A stretch of 64,000 nucleotides of DNA from Streptomyces longwoodensis (GCF_001514125.1 NZ_KQ948568.1:1-64000); one strand, 5' to 3'; positions 36,237 to 45,553 are shown, counted from the first letter of the stretch. The notes: generated from the letters alone by a model not told the origin. Numbers and translations: made by a program.

Positions 36237-36458
36237 CTGAAATACCCCGATTACGTCGAATGCCCCTGATGTGCGGCCGAGTTGAAAGGGGAAAGATGGT
36301 GGGGCCGCACGTACGAGACACGTAAGTAGCACAGAAGGTTGTGCGCCCGCTGCGGGGACTTTCCGACGTCACCGGTCCGGGGGACACCGCGGGGCGCCCC
36401 GGGTCCGCATGGTGGACGGCCGTACCGCATGGGTACGTGTTGTATCTATCCTGTTCGC

Positions 36459-37157
36459 ATGCCTTCCGCCCCACCCGTGCCCACCCGCACCCCGGCCCCG
36501 CGCCCGAGCGCCCCCCGGGGCAAGCAGCCCCCCGCCGCCGACCGCGTCTACAGCCACGTCAAGCAGGGCGTCCTGGACCGCCGGTACGAGGGCGGCACGC
36601 TGCTCACCGAGGGCGAGCTCGCCGAGGCCGTGGGCGTCTCCCGCACCCCCGTCCGCGAGGCCCTGCTGCGCCTGGAGGTCGAGGGCCTGATCCGGCTCTA
36701 CCCGAAGAAGGGCGCCCTGGTCCTGCCGGTCTCCGCCCAGGAGATCGCGGACGTCGTGGAGACCCGGCTGCTCGTCGAGGAGCACGCGGCGCGCAAGGCC
36801 GTCCCCGCCCCGGCCGGACTCGTGGAGCGCCTGGAGGAGCTGCTGGCCCGCCAGCGCGAGCAGGCCGCCGCCGGCGACCTGGCGGGGGCCGCCGTCACCG
36901 ACCGCTGCTTCCACGCCGAGATCGTCCGCAGCGGGGGCAACGAGATCCTCTCCCGCCTCTACGACCAGCTGCGCGACCGACAGCTGCGGATGGGCGTGGC
37001 GATCATGCACTCCCACCCCGACCGCGTCGCCAAGACGCTCGCCGAGCACCAGGAGATCCTGGAGGCGCTGCGCGCCGGGGACGCCGGGGCGGCGGTCGCG
37101 GTCGTGCACCGGCACGTGGGCTGGTTCTCGCACCTGGCCCGGGGTGAGGTCCGGTGA
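36459..37157 (+). CDS. GntR-family transcriptional regulator (FCD type)
   Basis: A regulator of 232 residues. The winged helix-turn-helix is 'LLTEGELAEAVGVSRTPVRE' followed by 'LLRLEVEGLIRLYPKKGALV'. The helical FCD ligand domain contains 'DRCFHAEIVRSGGNEILSRL' with a metal-type His. The first 25 residues are Pro-rich. The ATG at 36459 has TATCCT ending 6 nt upstream and no ribosome-binding site, suggesting a leaderless message. The stop overlaps the MFS gene (GTGA). Inference: it controls that transporter in response to its substrate or a metabolite of it. Confidence 0.88.
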   Translation: MPSAPPVPTRTPAPRPSAPRGKQPPAADRVYSHVKQGVLDRRYEGGTLLTEGELAEAVGVSRTPVREALLRLEVEGLIRLYPKKGALVLPVSAQEIADVVETRLLVEEHAARKAVPAPAGLVERLEELLARQREQAAAGDLAGAAVTDRCFHAEIVRSGGNEILSRLYDQLRDRQLRMGVAIMHSHPDRVAKTLAEHQEILEALRAGDAGAAVAVVHRHVGWFSHLARGEVR

Positions 37158-38458
37158 GCACCCCGCGCAACTCCACCCTCCCGGGTGACCCGCCGGGCGG
37201 CCGGCGCGCGGTCACCGTGTGGGTGATCGGCGTCTCGGTCTACTTCGTCGCCGTCATCTTCCGCACGTCGCTCGGGGTGGCCGGGCTCGACGCCGCCGAC
37301 CGCTTCCACGTGAACGCCTCGGCCCTGTCGACGTTCTCCATCCTCCAGCTGCTGGTCTACGCGGGCATGCAGATACCCGTCGGCCTCCTGGTGGACCGGC
37401 TCGGCACCAAGCGGGTGCTGGGCATCGGGGTCGTGCTGTTCACGGCCGGGCAGCTCGGCTTCGCGTTCTCCCCGTCGTACGGCACCGCGCTCGCCTCGCG
37501 GGCGCTGCTGGGCTGCGGCGACGCCATGACGTTCATCAGCGTGCTGCGGCTGGGCACCCGCTGGTTCCCCGCCCGGCGCGGGCCGCTGATCGCCCAGCTG
37601 GCCGGACTCGCCGGCATGGCGGGCAACCTGGTCTCCACGCTCGTCCTGGCCCGCCTGCTGCACGGCGTCGGCTGGACGGCGGCCTTCGCGGGCAGCGCGC
37701 TCGCCGGCGTGGTCGTGTTCGTCCTGCTGGTGCTGTTCCTCAAGGACCACCCCGAGGGCCACGCCCCCGAGCCGTTCGCGCACCAGGGCGCGGCCTACGT
37801 GCGCCGGCAGATCGCCGCCTCCTGGCGGGAGCCGGGGACCCGGCTGGGCCTGTGGGTGCACTTCACCACCCAGTTCCCGGCGATGGTGTTCCTGCTGCTG
37901 TGGGGCCTGCCGTTCCTGGTCGAGGCGCAGGGGCTGTCCCGGGCCACCGCGGGCGGCCTGCTCACGCTGGTCGTGCTGTCCAACATGCTCGTCGGACTGG
38001 TCTACGGCCAGGTCATCGCCCGGCACCACGAGGCGCGGCTCCCGCTCGCGCTGGGCACGGTCGCGGCGACCGCGGTGCTGTGGGCGGCCACGCTGCTCTA
38101 CCCGGCCGACCACGCCCCGATGTGGCTGCTGGTGGTCCTGTGCGCGGTGCTGGGCGCCTGCGGCCCGGCGTCGATGATCGGCTTCGACTTCGCCCGCCCG
38201 GCCAACCCGCCCGAGCGTCAGGGCACCGCGTCCGGCATCACCAACATGGGCGGTTTCGTCGCCTCCATGACGACGCTGTTCGCGATCGGCGTGCTGCTGG
38301 ACGCCACCGGCGACGACTACACCGTCGCCTTCTCCGCCGTCTTCGTCCTCCAGGCCCTCGGCGTCACCCAGATCCTGCGGCTGCGCCGCCGAGCGGCCCG
38401 CCGCGAGCGGGAGCGGCTGGTGGCGAGCCGGGTGGAGACGGTGCACGTCCCGGCGTGA
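37154..38458 (+). CDS. Major facilitator superfamily transporter
   Basis: A permease of 434 residues with about 12 hydrophobic segments. It has an MFS loop-2/3 signature-like 'GLLVDRLGTKRVLGIGVVLF', a 'RWFPARRGPLIAQLAGLAGM' segment typical of organic-anion/nitrate-type members, and a basic cytoplasmic end. The substrate is unknown. The GTG at 37154 overlaps the stop of the GntR gene, so the two form an operon. Confidence 0.88.
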   Translation: MSTPRNSTLPGDPPGGRRAVTVWVIGVSVYFVAVIFRTSLGVAGLDAADRFHVNASALSTFSILQLLVYAGMQIPVGLLVDRLGTKRVLGIGVVLFTAGQLGFAFSPSYGTALASRALLGCGDAMTFISVLRLGTRWFPARRGPLIAQLAGLAGMAGNLVSTLVLARLLHGVGWTAAFAGSALAGVVVFVLLVLFLKDHPEGHAPEPFAHQGAAYVRRQIAASWREPGTRLGLWVHFTTQFPAMVFLLLWGLPFLVEAQGLSRATAGGLLTLVVLSNMLVGLVYGQVIARHHEARLPLALGTVAATAVLWAATLLYPADHAPMWLLVVLCAVLGACGPASMIGFDFARPANPPERQGTASGITNMGGFVASMTTLFAIGVLLDATGDDYTVAFSAVFVLQALGVTQILRLRRRAARRERERLVASRVETVHVPA

Positions 38459-38513
38459 GCCTCCCGTGCACGCAGTCCGAGCAGTCCGCGCCGTCCGCCC
38501 CGGCACAGCCCCG

Positions 38514-39308
38514 TCAGGGCGCGGCGGGGGCGCGCGTCACCGGCACGAGCGTGAGGTACGCGAGCCCCAGGACGCCCCGGTAGTGCATCCACTGGTGCCG
38601 GTGGCGGTCCAGGCGCTCGCGCGTCGCGGCGGCCAGCGGGTGTCCCGGGTGGGTGGCCAGCCAGACCTCCGCGTCCGCCTGGTAGCCCGACTCGAACGCG
38701 TCCCACTCGTCACGGTCCGCCGTCTCCACCCACTCGGGGCGGAAGCCGGCCTCCACGGCCAGGTCGAGCAGCCGGGACAGGTCGGGGTGGTCGTCGGCCG
38801 AGGCACCCGGCCACATCCCGGCCAGCTCCCGCGCGGTCGGCGGCCGCTCCCAGAACCCCTCGCCGAGCAGAACCCGCCCGCCGTCGGCGACCAGCCGCCG
38901 CAGCTCGCCCAGCGCCTCGCCCAGGTGCGCGGGCGGCTGCTGCGTGCTGAGCGCCTGACTGGACCCGACGCACAGCACCAGGTCGGCGGGCCCGCGACGG
39001 GTCCCCACGGCGGACTCCTCGACGAACGCCACCCGGTCCGCGAGCCCGCGCTCCCCGGCCGCCCGCCGCCCGCGCCGCAGGTCCTCGGCGTTCAGGTCCA
39101 CGCCGACGCCCCGCGCCCCCGGGACGGCCTCCAGCACCCGCAGCAGCAACTCGCCCCAGCCGCAGCCCAGGTCGAGCACGGTCCGGGGCGCACCCGCGGC
39201 GAGCCGCCGCACGAGGTCACCGGCCCGCCGCTCGGACAGGGGCCCGTGGAAGACGAGCCGGCCGAGCCGGGGCGGGGCGTCTGCGTCTGGTGCGGATGCG
39301 TCGGTCAT
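38514..39308 (-). CDS. Class I SAM-dependent methyltransferase
   Basis: This 264-residue protein has the Rossmann methyltransferase motif I 'VLDLGCGWGELLLRVLEAVP', the acidic motif II 'GVGVDLNAEDL', 'DLVLCVGSSQAL' as motif IV, and 'GGRVLLGEGFWERPP'. It resembles small-molecule methyltransferases (Methyltransf_25/11). The acceptor is unknown. The ATG at 39308 was chosen because the frame upstream is not conserved-looking. It is monocistronic. Confidence 0.88.
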   Translation of the reverse strand: MTDASAPDADAPPRLGRLVFHGPLSERRAGDLVRRLAAGAPRTVLDLGCGWGELLLRVLEAVPGARGVGVDLNAEDLRRGRRAAGERGLADRVAFVEESAVGTRRGPADLVLCVGSSQALSTQQPPAHLGEALGELRRLVADGGRVLLGEGFWERPPTARELAGMWPGASADDHPDLSRLLDLAVEAGFRPEWVETADRDEWDAFESGYQADAEVWLATHPGHPLAAATRERLDRHRHQWMHYRGVLGLAYLTLVPVTRAPAAP

Positions 39309-39403
39309 GGCAGAGCACGCTAGTTTCCGCCCGCCGCCCGGCGACACCGGTTAAACGCCGGGCGGCGACCCGGCCCGCACCCGGCCGCCACCCCGCCGGC
39401 TCC

Positions 39404-40228
39404 CTACGGCGTGACCGCGAAGTTGCGCAGGATCGCCGTCGTCAGGGCCGGGTCCCCCTCGGCCTTCACGCGGTCGGCGACCGCGTCCGGGCCGACCCGC
39501 CCGCAGGCCAGGCGCACGAAGGTCTCCCAGTCGAGCGAGAAGGAGGCGGCGGGGCCGAGGGCCGGCACCGTCTCCACCGTGCCGCGGCCCTGGATGTCGA
39601 CCCGGACGGTGCGCAGGAACTCGACCGGGCCGTGCACGTCGAAGACGATCGCGGAGCTGCGGGGCGCGTCGGCGCGCTCGGCGACCACCCGGGGGAGTTC
39701 GTCGAGGAGCACGTCACGGGCGACGTACGCGCCGGGGGAGTCGAGGTTGCCGGGCCGGCCGAGGGAGGCGCGCAGGTCCTGCTCGTGCACCCAGACGTTG
39801 AACGCGTGGGAGCGCATCGACTCCTCGAGGGTGAGCTCGGCGCCGAGCGGGCCGCGCACCTTGGTCCCGGGGTCGCGCGACTCGTTGCGCAGCTGGCGGT
39901 TGCGGCGGATGACCATGAGCTCCAGCTCGGAGGTCATCTCCGGCGCGGTGTGGTGCCGGCGGACGTCGACCTGCATCTCCATGTAGCGCTGGTGCTCGTT
40001 GGTGACGTGGAAGAGGTCCCGCGGCAGGGAGTGGATGGGGCGGGGGTCGCCGTACATCTCGCTGTCGAGCCCGATCACGTGCGACACGATGTCGCGCACC
40101 GACCAGCCGGGGCAGGGGGTGCGCCGGTTCCAGTCGGCCTCCGCCAGGTGCTGCACCAGCTCGGATATCGCTTCGATGGAGTGGGTCCAGGCGTCGGCGT
40201 AGGGCTGGAGGGTGGGATGCAGACTCAC
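39404..40228 (-). CDS. Mycothiol-dependent maleylpyruvate isomerase-family protein
   Basis: This 274-residue protein belongs to the DinB-like MDMPI family. The N-terminal four-helix part has 'LVQHLAEADWNRRTPCPGWS' and 'VRDIVSHVIGLDSEM', with a conserved His for metal. 'SHAFNVWVHEQDLRASLGRP' supplies further metal-binding His and Glu, and a C-terminal MDMPI domain follows. Such proteins use mycothiol as a cofactor in isomerase or S-transferase reactions. The substrate here is unknown. The GTG at 40228 is the best start. Confidence 0.87.
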   Translation of the reverse strand: MSLHPTLQPYADAWTHSIEAISELVQHLAEADWNRRTPCPGWSVRDIVSHVIGLDSEMYGDPRPIHSLPRDLFHVTNEHQRYMEMQVDVRRHHTAPEMTSELELMVIRRNRQLRNESRDPGTKVRGPLGAELTLEESMRSHAFNVWVHEQDLRASLGRPGNLDSPGAYVARDVLLDELPRVVAERADAPRSSAIVFDVHGPVEFLRTVRVDIQGRGTVETVPALGPAASFSLDWETFVRLACGRVGPDAVADRVKAEGDPALTTAILRNFAVTP

Positions 40229-40442
40229 GGAACGGGACCCCTCGGCGGTCGGTACACGGGCAGGTTGACGGCGTTGCCAGCGGGAAGTGGCTGCTCGGCG
40301 GGTGTCTTGAGCCTCCCCCGGCTGTCGGCTGCGCCCCAGCCGGAGTGCCCCCAAGTTACGCTGCTGTGAGGCACCCCGGCAGTGCTTTCGTGTGACGATC
40401 GTAGGCCCGTGTGGACGACTCGAATGCCAGGACGGTGGTAGT

Positions 40443-41243
40443 GTGCGCGCCTCTTTGATCCAGATCGCCGTGGACGAGGGCGAATCGGCCGAGGCCCGGC
40501 GGCGGCGGGCGGCCTCGCTGGTCCGTCAACAGGCGGGCGCGGCCGACCTGGTCGTGCTGCCGGAGCTGTGGACGACCGGGGCGTTCGCCTACGAGGCGTT
40601 CGCCGCGGAGGCCGAGCCGCTGGAGGGGCCGACGTACGAGCTGATGGCCAAGGCGGCGAGCGACGCGGGCGTGTGGCTGCACGCGGGCTCGATCCCGGAG
40701 CGCGACCCCGAGGGCCCGCTGTACAACACCTCGCTGGTCTTCTCCCCCTCCGGCGACCTGGCCGCCGCCTACCGCAAGATCCACCGCTTCGGCTTCGACC
40801 AGGGCGAGGCGGTGCTGATGGGCGCCGGGCGCGAGCTGGTGACGGTCCGTCTGCCCGGCACCACGCTCGGCGTGGCGACCTGTTACGACCTCCGCTTCCC
40901 CGAACTCTTCCGCGGTCTCGTCGCGCACGGCGCCGAGACCCTGATCGTGGCGGCGGGCTGGCCGGAGCGCCGCCGGGCGCACTGGACGCTGCTGGCCCGG
41001 GCGCGGGCGGTGGAGAACCAGGCGTTCGTGCTCGCGTGCGGAACGGCCGGGACGCACGCCGGAGTTGCCCAGGCGGGTCACTCGGTCGTGGTGGACCCGT
41101 GGGGCGAGGTCCTGGCGGAGGCGGGGTCCGGCGAGCAGGTCCTCACCGTGGAGTTCGACCCGGCGCGGGTCGCGGCCACCAGGGACCAGTTCCCCGCCCT
41201 GAAGGACAGGGTCCTGGGCCTGGAGCCGCCGACGGGCGCCTGA
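40443..41243 (+). CDS. Carbon-nitrogen hydrolase (nitrilase superfamily)
   Basis: This 266-residue enzyme has the Glu-Lys-Cys triad of nitrilase-type amidases: Glu in 'VVLPELWTTG', Lys in 'AAYRKIHRFG' and Cys in 'GVATCYDLRFPE'. It resembles omega-amidase/Nit-like carbon-nitrogen hydrolases that cut small amides such as ketoglutaramate or deaminated glutathione. The exact substrate is not determinable. The start is GTG at 40443; an ATG at 40392 adds 17 residues of non-family sequence. Confidence 0.88.
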   Translation: MRASLIQIAVDEGESAEARRRRAASLVRQQAGAADLVVLPELWTTGAFAYEAFAAEAEPLEGPTYELMAKAASDAGVWLHAGSIPERDPEGPLYNTSLVFSPSGDLAAAYRKIHRFGFDQGEAVLMGAGRELVTVRLPGTTLGVATCYDLRFPELFRGLVAHGAETLIVAAGWPERRRAHWTLLARARAVENQAFVLACGTAGTHAGVAQAGHSVVVDPWGEVLAEAGSGEQVLTVEFDPARVAATRDQFPALKDRVLGLEPPTGA

Positions 41244-41283
41244 GGACCGGCCCTTGCCGGGCGGGTCGGTCCGGCCCGGTCCC

Positions 41284-41778
41284 TCAGTCGTCCTCGCGTT
41301 CCTTCTCCGCCAGGTGGATCACACACACCGTCACCGCGATCAGCAGCGCCGGGTCGGCGTCGTCGCGGACCACGTCGAGGCCGTAGGTCTCGCGCACGTG
41401 CAGCCAGCGCCGGGAGACGACGGCCAGCAGTTCGCCGTCGTACTCGACGGCGAACTCGCGGTCCATGATCTTCCCGCTGACGTCGAGGACCGTGCCGTCG
41501 ACCAGCGTGACGCGGTAGTGGTTGCGCAGCAGGGAGAGCCGTTTGCGGCGCACGGTGGCCAGCGGCTCCCCCTCCCGCTCGATGACCATGGTGTCGCGCA
41601 GCGCGAACATCTTCTGGTGGATGTCGACGAGCACGCGCCCGCGGGTGTCCTTCAGCTCGAAGGTGTCGCGCACCCGCATGGCCTTGCCGTCGACGAGGAA
41701 CACCTTGTTGCCCCGGTCGTCCTCGATCCAGTAGTCGTCACCGATGCTGAGGAGCCGGTCGCGTACGAGGAATCTCAT
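41284..41778 (-). CDS. LURP-one-related (tubby-fold) protein
   Basis: This 164-residue protein is mostly beta strands, with the LOR family look: 'RFLVRDRLLSIGDDYWIEDD', 'GKAMRVRDTFELKDTRGRVL' and 'RDTMVIEREGEPLATV'. LOR proteins share the tubby/phospholipid scramblase fold. Bacterial roles are unknown. The start overlaps the 3' end of the GlxA-type regulator gene by 4 nt, so the two are co-transcribed and possibly co-regulated. Confidence 0.87.
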   Translation of the reverse strand: MRFLVRDRLLSIGDDYWIEDDRGNKVFLVDGKAMRVRDTFELKDTRGRVLVDIHQKMFALRDTMVIEREGEPLATVRRKRLSLLRNHYRVTLVDGTVLDVSGKIMDREFAVEYDGELLAVVSRRWLHVRETYGLDVVRDDADPALLIAVTVCVIHLAEKEREDD

Positions 41779-42818
41779 GCCAGGACCGCTTCCCCGGCAC
41801 CGGCCCCGAAACGCCGCCGATAGGCCGACGGGCTGAGCCCGGTCTCGCGCCGCAGCCGGGTGCGCAGGTTGGCGGCGGTGCCCAGGCCGCACCGGGCGGC
41901 GACGACGTCCAGCCGTCGCTCACCGCGCTCGATGAGCCGGCACGCGAGCGCCACGCGCTCCCCGGTGAGCCACGCCAGCGGGGTCGTGCCCAGCTGGGCG
42001 CGGAAGCGGCGGTGCAGCGTCGCCGGGGACACCGCCGCGTGCGCGGCGAGGTCCGCCACCGACAGCGGCTCCGCCAGCCGCTCCTGCGCCCAGGCGAGCA
42101 GCGGCCCCAGCGACTCGTCCCGCACGTCGGGCAGGGGCCGCTCCACGAACTGCCGCTGTCCGCCGTCGCGGTGCGCGGCGAACACCAGGCGCCGCGACAC
42201 CGCGCCCGCGACCTCCGCGCCGTGGTCGCGGCGCACGACGTGCAGCCCGAGGTCGAGCGCGGCGGCGCTGCCCGCGGCGGTGAGGATGTCGCCCTCGTCG
42301 ACGTAGAGCACGTCGGGCTCCAGCCGCACCCGGGGGTGCAGCCGCCGGAAGGTGTCGGCCCACATCCAGTGGGTCGTGGCCCGCCGCCCGTCGAGCAGCC
42401 CCGCCTCGGCGAGCGCGAAGCTCCCGGTGCACAGGCTCAGGATGCGTGCCCCGCGCGCGTGGGTGCGCCGGACGGCGTCCAGGACGTCCGGGCGGCGCGG
42501 GACGACGTTGTCGGGGCGTCCGGGCACCACCAGGGTGTCGGCGTCGTCCACGGCGTCCAGCGGGGCCGCGCCGGTCAGCGTGAAGAAGCCGTGGTTCATG
42601 CGCACATCGCGCGTGGGCGTGCACAGCGTCACCTCGTACAGCGGCTGCGGCAGCCCGAGTTCCGGCCGGGGCAGCCCGAACAGCTCGGTGGCGACGCCGA
42701 CTTCGAAGGGGTTGGTCCCCTCGTCGACGATCACGGCGACCCGGTGCGGCGCGGACGACGGCCGGCCCGGAGCGGGGACCGACGAGCCCGGCACGTCCTG
42801 CGAGGATCCTTGCGGCAT
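41775..42818 (-). CDS. GlxA-family regulator (DJ-1/PfpI plus AraC HTH)
   Basis: This 347-residue regulator has an N-terminal class-I glutamine amidotransferase-like domain ('VVPGRPDNVVPRRPDVLDAV', 'ILSLCTGSFALAEAGLL' with the nucleophile-elbow Cys). The C-terminal AraC domain has two helix-turn-helix motifs ('SVADLAAHAAVSPATLHRRF', 'LDVVAARCGLGTAANLRTRL'). Family members respond to small metabolites and do not hydrolyse glutamine. It is divergent from the cupin gene at 42863, which may be a target. Confidence 0.9.
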   Translation of the reverse strand: MPQGSSQDVPGSSVPAPGRPSSAPHRVAVIVDEGTNPFEVGVATELFGLPRPELGLPQPLYEVTLCTPTRDVRMNHGFFTLTGAAPLDAVDDADTLVVPGRPDNVVPRRPDVLDAVRRTHARGARILSLCTGSFALAEAGLLDGRRATTHWMWADTFRRLHPRVRLEPDVLYVDEGDILTAAGSAAALDLGLHVVRRDHGAEVAGAVSRRLVFAAHRDGGQRQFVERPLPDVRDESLGPLLAWAQERLAEPLSVADLAAHAAVSPATLHRRFRAQLGTTPLAWLTGERVALACRLIERGERRLDVVAARCGLGTAANLRTRLRRETGLSPSAYRRRFGAGAGEAVLA

Positions 42819-42862
42819 GTGCGATTCCTAGCACTCGTCCGCGCCACCGTCACCCCCCGAGG

Positions 42863-43288
42863 ATGACGGACATGACGACCGAACGGACTTCTGCACGCAC
42901 TCCCGAGCCCCTCTCCCTCGACGCCGTCCTGGCCTCCTTCACCCAGCGGTGGAGCCCCCGCATCGTCACGACCGTCAACGACTACGACGTGCGCGTCGCC
43001 CATGTGGAGGGCGAGCACGTCTGGCACGTCCACGACCACACCGACGAGTTCTTCCTGGTCCTCGACGGCGAACTGCACATCGCCCTGCGTGAGCCGGCCG
43101 GCGAGCGCACGGTGGTGCTCACCCGCGGCTCCCTGTTCACCGTGGCGCGCGGCACCGAGCACAAGCCGTACGCCCCCGTCCCCACCGACATCCTGGTGTT
43201 CGAGCCCTCCGGCACCCTCTCGGTCGGTGACCGCCACGACGAGGTCCCGTCCCACGTGGACGCGACGACGGGCCACACACTGCCCTGA
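42863..43288 (+). CDS. Small cupin-domain protein
   Basis: A single cupin of 141 residues. Metal ligands are visible in 'EHVWHVHDHTDEFFLVLDGE' (H-x-H-x-E-like spacing) and in 'FTVARGTEHKPYAP' (second motif His). The function could be a dioxygenase, isomerase or sensor. It is divergent from the GlxA-type regulator, a common arrangement for a regulated small enzyme. An in-frame ATG at 42872 is an alternative start. Confidence 0.88.
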   Translation: MTDMTTERTSARTPEPLSLDAVLASFTQRWSPRIVTTVNDYDVRVAHVEGEHVWHVHDHTDEFFLVLDGELHIALREPAGERTVVLTRGSLFTVARGTEHKPYAPVPTDILVFEPSGTLSVGDRHDEVPSHVDATTGHTLP

Positions 43289-43317
43289 CCCCGCTCCCCA
43301 CCTGGCACCCTGGACAC

Positions 43318-45159
43318 ATGAGCGACTCACCTCCCCGCCGTGCTCCCGGGCGCGTGCGCGTCCGCGCCCCCGAGCTGGTCGGCAGGGGTGGCTGGCTGAA
43401 CACCGGCGGCCGCCCGTACACCCTGGCCGACCTGCGCGGACGGACCGTCGTCCTCGACTTCTGGACGTTCTGCTGCATCAACTGCCTGCACGTCCTCGAC
43501 GAGCTGCGCGAGCTGGAGGAGCGGCACCGGGACACGCTGGTCGTCGTCGGGGTGCACTCGCCGAAGTTCGTGCACGAGGCGGAGCACGGGGCCGTGGTGG
43601 ACGCCGTCGAGCGGTACGGCGTCGCGCACCCCGTGCTGGACGACCCGGAGCTCGCCACCTGGAAGCAGTACGCGGTGCGGGCGTGGCCCACGCTGGTGGT
43701 GATCGACCCCGAGGGGTACGTGGTCGCCCAGCACGCCGGTGAGGGCCATGTGCACGCCATCGAGCGGCTGGTCACGGAGCTGGAGGCCGAGCACGGGGCC
43801 AAGGGCACCCTGCGCCGGGGCGACGGCCCGTACGTGGCGCCGGAGCCGGAGGCGACCGCGCTGCGCTTCCCGGGCAAGGCGCTGGTGCTGCCCGGCGGGA
43901 CGTTCCTGGTCAGCGACACCACCCGGCACCAGCTGGTGGAGCTCGCGGAGGACGGCGAGACGGTGCTGCGGCGCATCGGGTCCGGGGAGCGCGGGTTCAC
44001 CGACGGCGGGCCCGGGGACGCGTCGTTCAACGAGCCGCAGGGGCTGGCCCTGCTCGACGGCACCGGCGTGGTCGTCGCCGACACCGTCAACCACGCCCTG
44101 CGCCGCCTCGACCTCGGCTCCGGCGCGGTGACGACGCTGGCGGGGACCGGCCGGCAGTGGTGGCAGGGCTCGGCGACGTCCGGGCCGGCCCGGGAGACCG
44201 ACCTGTCCTCCCCGTGGGACGTGGCGGTGTTCGACGGGCAGGTGTGGATCGCCATGGCCGGGGTGCACCAGCTGTGGGCGTACGACCCGGCCGGGGGGAC
44301 GGTGCGGGTGGCGGCGGGGACGACCAACGAGGGGCTGGTGGACGGACCGGTGGCCGAGGCGTGGTTCGCGCAGCCCTCGGGGCTGGCCGTGTCGGCCGAC
44401 GGGGAGCGGCTGTGGGTCGCCGACCCGGAGACGTCGGCGCTGCGCTGGGTGGACCGGGCCGGCGTCGTCCACACCGCCGTGGGCACCGGCCTGTTCGACT
44501 TCGGGCACCGGGACGGCCCGGCGGGGCAGGCGCTGTTCCAGCATCCGCTGGGGGTCACCGTGCTGCCGGACGGCTCGGTCGCGGTGAGCGACACCTACAA
44601 CCACGCGCTGCGCCGCTACGACCCGGCGACGGGTGGGGTGAGCACGCTCGCCACGGACCTGCGCGAGCCCAGTGACGCGGTGCTGGTGGGCGACGACCTC
44701 GTGGTGGTGGAGTCGGCCCGGCACCGGCTGACGCGGCTGCGCCTGCCGGAGGAGGCGGTGCGGGTGGAGGGCGTCGCCCACCGCACGCAGCGGGCGACGA
44801 CGGAGGTCGCGCCGGGGGCGTTGGCGCTGGAGGTGGTCTTCGAAGCGCCGGCGGGCCAGAAGCCGGACACCCGGTACGGCCCCTCGACCCGGCTGCTGGT
44901 GTCCGCCACCCCGCCGGAGCTGCTGCTGGCGGGGGAGGGCGCGGACAGCGACCTGGTGCGCGCCCTCGAGCTGAACCCGGCGGTGCCGGAGGGCGTCCTG
45001 CACGTCTCGGCGATGGCCGCGAGCTGCGACGACGACCCGGACAACCCGTACCCGGCCTGCCATGTGCACCAGCAGGACTGGGGGGTTCCGGTCCGCCTCA
45101 CCGAGGGCGGGGCGGACCGGCTGCCGCTGGTCCTGGCGGGGATGGACGGAACGGACTGA
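43318..45159 (+). CDS. NHL-repeat thioredoxin-fold protein (NHLRC2-like)
   Basis: This 613-residue protein has an N-terminal thioredoxin-like domain (about 20-160) with the redox pair in 'FWTFCCINCLHVLDEL'. An NHL beta-propeller at about 180-480 has repeated 'GLALLDGTGVVVADTVNHAL' and 'GVTVLPDGSVAVSDTYNHAL' blades. A C-terminal beta domain follows. The architecture matches NHLRC2-type proteins found from bacteria to animals, whose biochemical role is unsettled. No signal peptide is visible, so it is probably cytoplasmic. Confidence 0.9.
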   Translation: MSDSPPRRAPGRVRVRAPELVGRGGWLNTGGRPYTLADLRGRTVVLDFWTFCCINCLHVLDELRELEERHRDTLVVVGVHSPKFVHEAEHGAVVDAVERYGVAHPVLDDPELATWKQYAVRAWPTLVVIDPEGYVVAQHAGEGHVHAIERLVTELEAEHGAKGTLRRGDGPYVAPEPEATALRFPGKALVLPGGTFLVSDTTRHQLVELAEDGETVLRRIGSGERGFTDGGPGDASFNEPQGLALLDGTGVVVADTVNHALRRLDLGSGAVTTLAGTGRQWWQGSATSGPARETDLSSPWDVAVFDGQVWIAMAGVHQLWAYDPAGGTVRVAAGTTNEGLVDGPVAEAWFAQPSGLAVSADGERLWVADPETSALRWVDRAGVVHTAVGTGLFDFGHRDGPAGQALFQHPLGVTVLPDGSVAVSDTYNHALRRYDPATGGVSTLATDLREPSDAVLVGDDLVVVESARHRLTRLRLPEEAVRVEGVAHRTQRATTEVAPGALALEVVFEAPAGQKPDTRYGPSTRLLVSATPPELLLAGEGADSDLVRALELNPAVPEGVLHVSAMAASCDDDPDNPYPACHVHQQDWGVPVRLTEGGADRLPLVLAGMDGTD

Positions 45160-45171
45160 CGTACCGGCCCG

Positions 45172-45190
45172 CGCGGTTCACGTGACCGCG
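45172..45190. terminator. Weak hairpin between convergent genes
   Basis: A near-palindrome CGCGGTTCACGTGACCGCG sits between the ends of the NHL gene (45159) and the DUF6458 gene (45193). The arms CGCGG/CCGCG with inner TCAC/GTGA could form a hairpin with one bulge. It is not a parS site. Confidence 0.45.
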
Positions 45191-45192
45191 GG

Positions 45193-45450
45193 TCAGACGC
45201 CGTAGCCGTCGCTGTAGCCGCCGGGGCCGTGGTGGTGGTGCCGCTCCTCCTCGACGACGGTCGTCGTGGTGGGGGGCACCATGACGCGCCTGCGGCGCGC
45301 GATGCTGCTGAAGGTCGTCACACCGATCAGGCCGACGATCATGAGGATGACGCCGACCAGGTCGAGGTTGACCCCCTGCATGTGCCAGTCGGTCGCGAAC
45401 GTGAGAATGGCTCCCACGGCGATGAGGATGATGCACCCGCCGAGGCCCAT
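45193..45450 (-). CDS. DUF6458 family small membrane protein
   Basis: This 85-residue protein has two membrane helices in its first 48 residues ('MGLGGCIILIAVGAILTFAT' and 'LDLVGVILMIVGLIGVTTF'), then a basic patch, an acidic patch and a His-rich end. I recognise the pattern as DUF6458. The function is unknown. A GGGAGGCGA-type ribosome-binding site precedes the ATG at 45450. The upstream 277 bp hold a palindromic element at 45554. Confidence 0.85.
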   Translation of the reverse strand: MGLGGCIILIAVGAILTFATDWHMQGVNLDLVGVILMIVGLIGVTTFSSIARRRRVMVPPTTTTVVEEERHHHHGPGGYSDGYGV

Positions 45451-45553
45451 GAGTGTCGCCTCCCTGTCCGGTCCGGTCCTTCCGGTCCGGACAGTCGGGT
45501 ACCCCCGTTGTCAACCCCCATGCGGCGCGGGGGTGTTCCGGCCCCGGAGGCTA

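Noticed and set aside
45172..45190. TTCACGTGA-containing palindrome as a third parS
   Set aside because: The outer bases GTT...AAC of the consensus are not present on both sides. It fits better as a weak hairpin between convergent genes.
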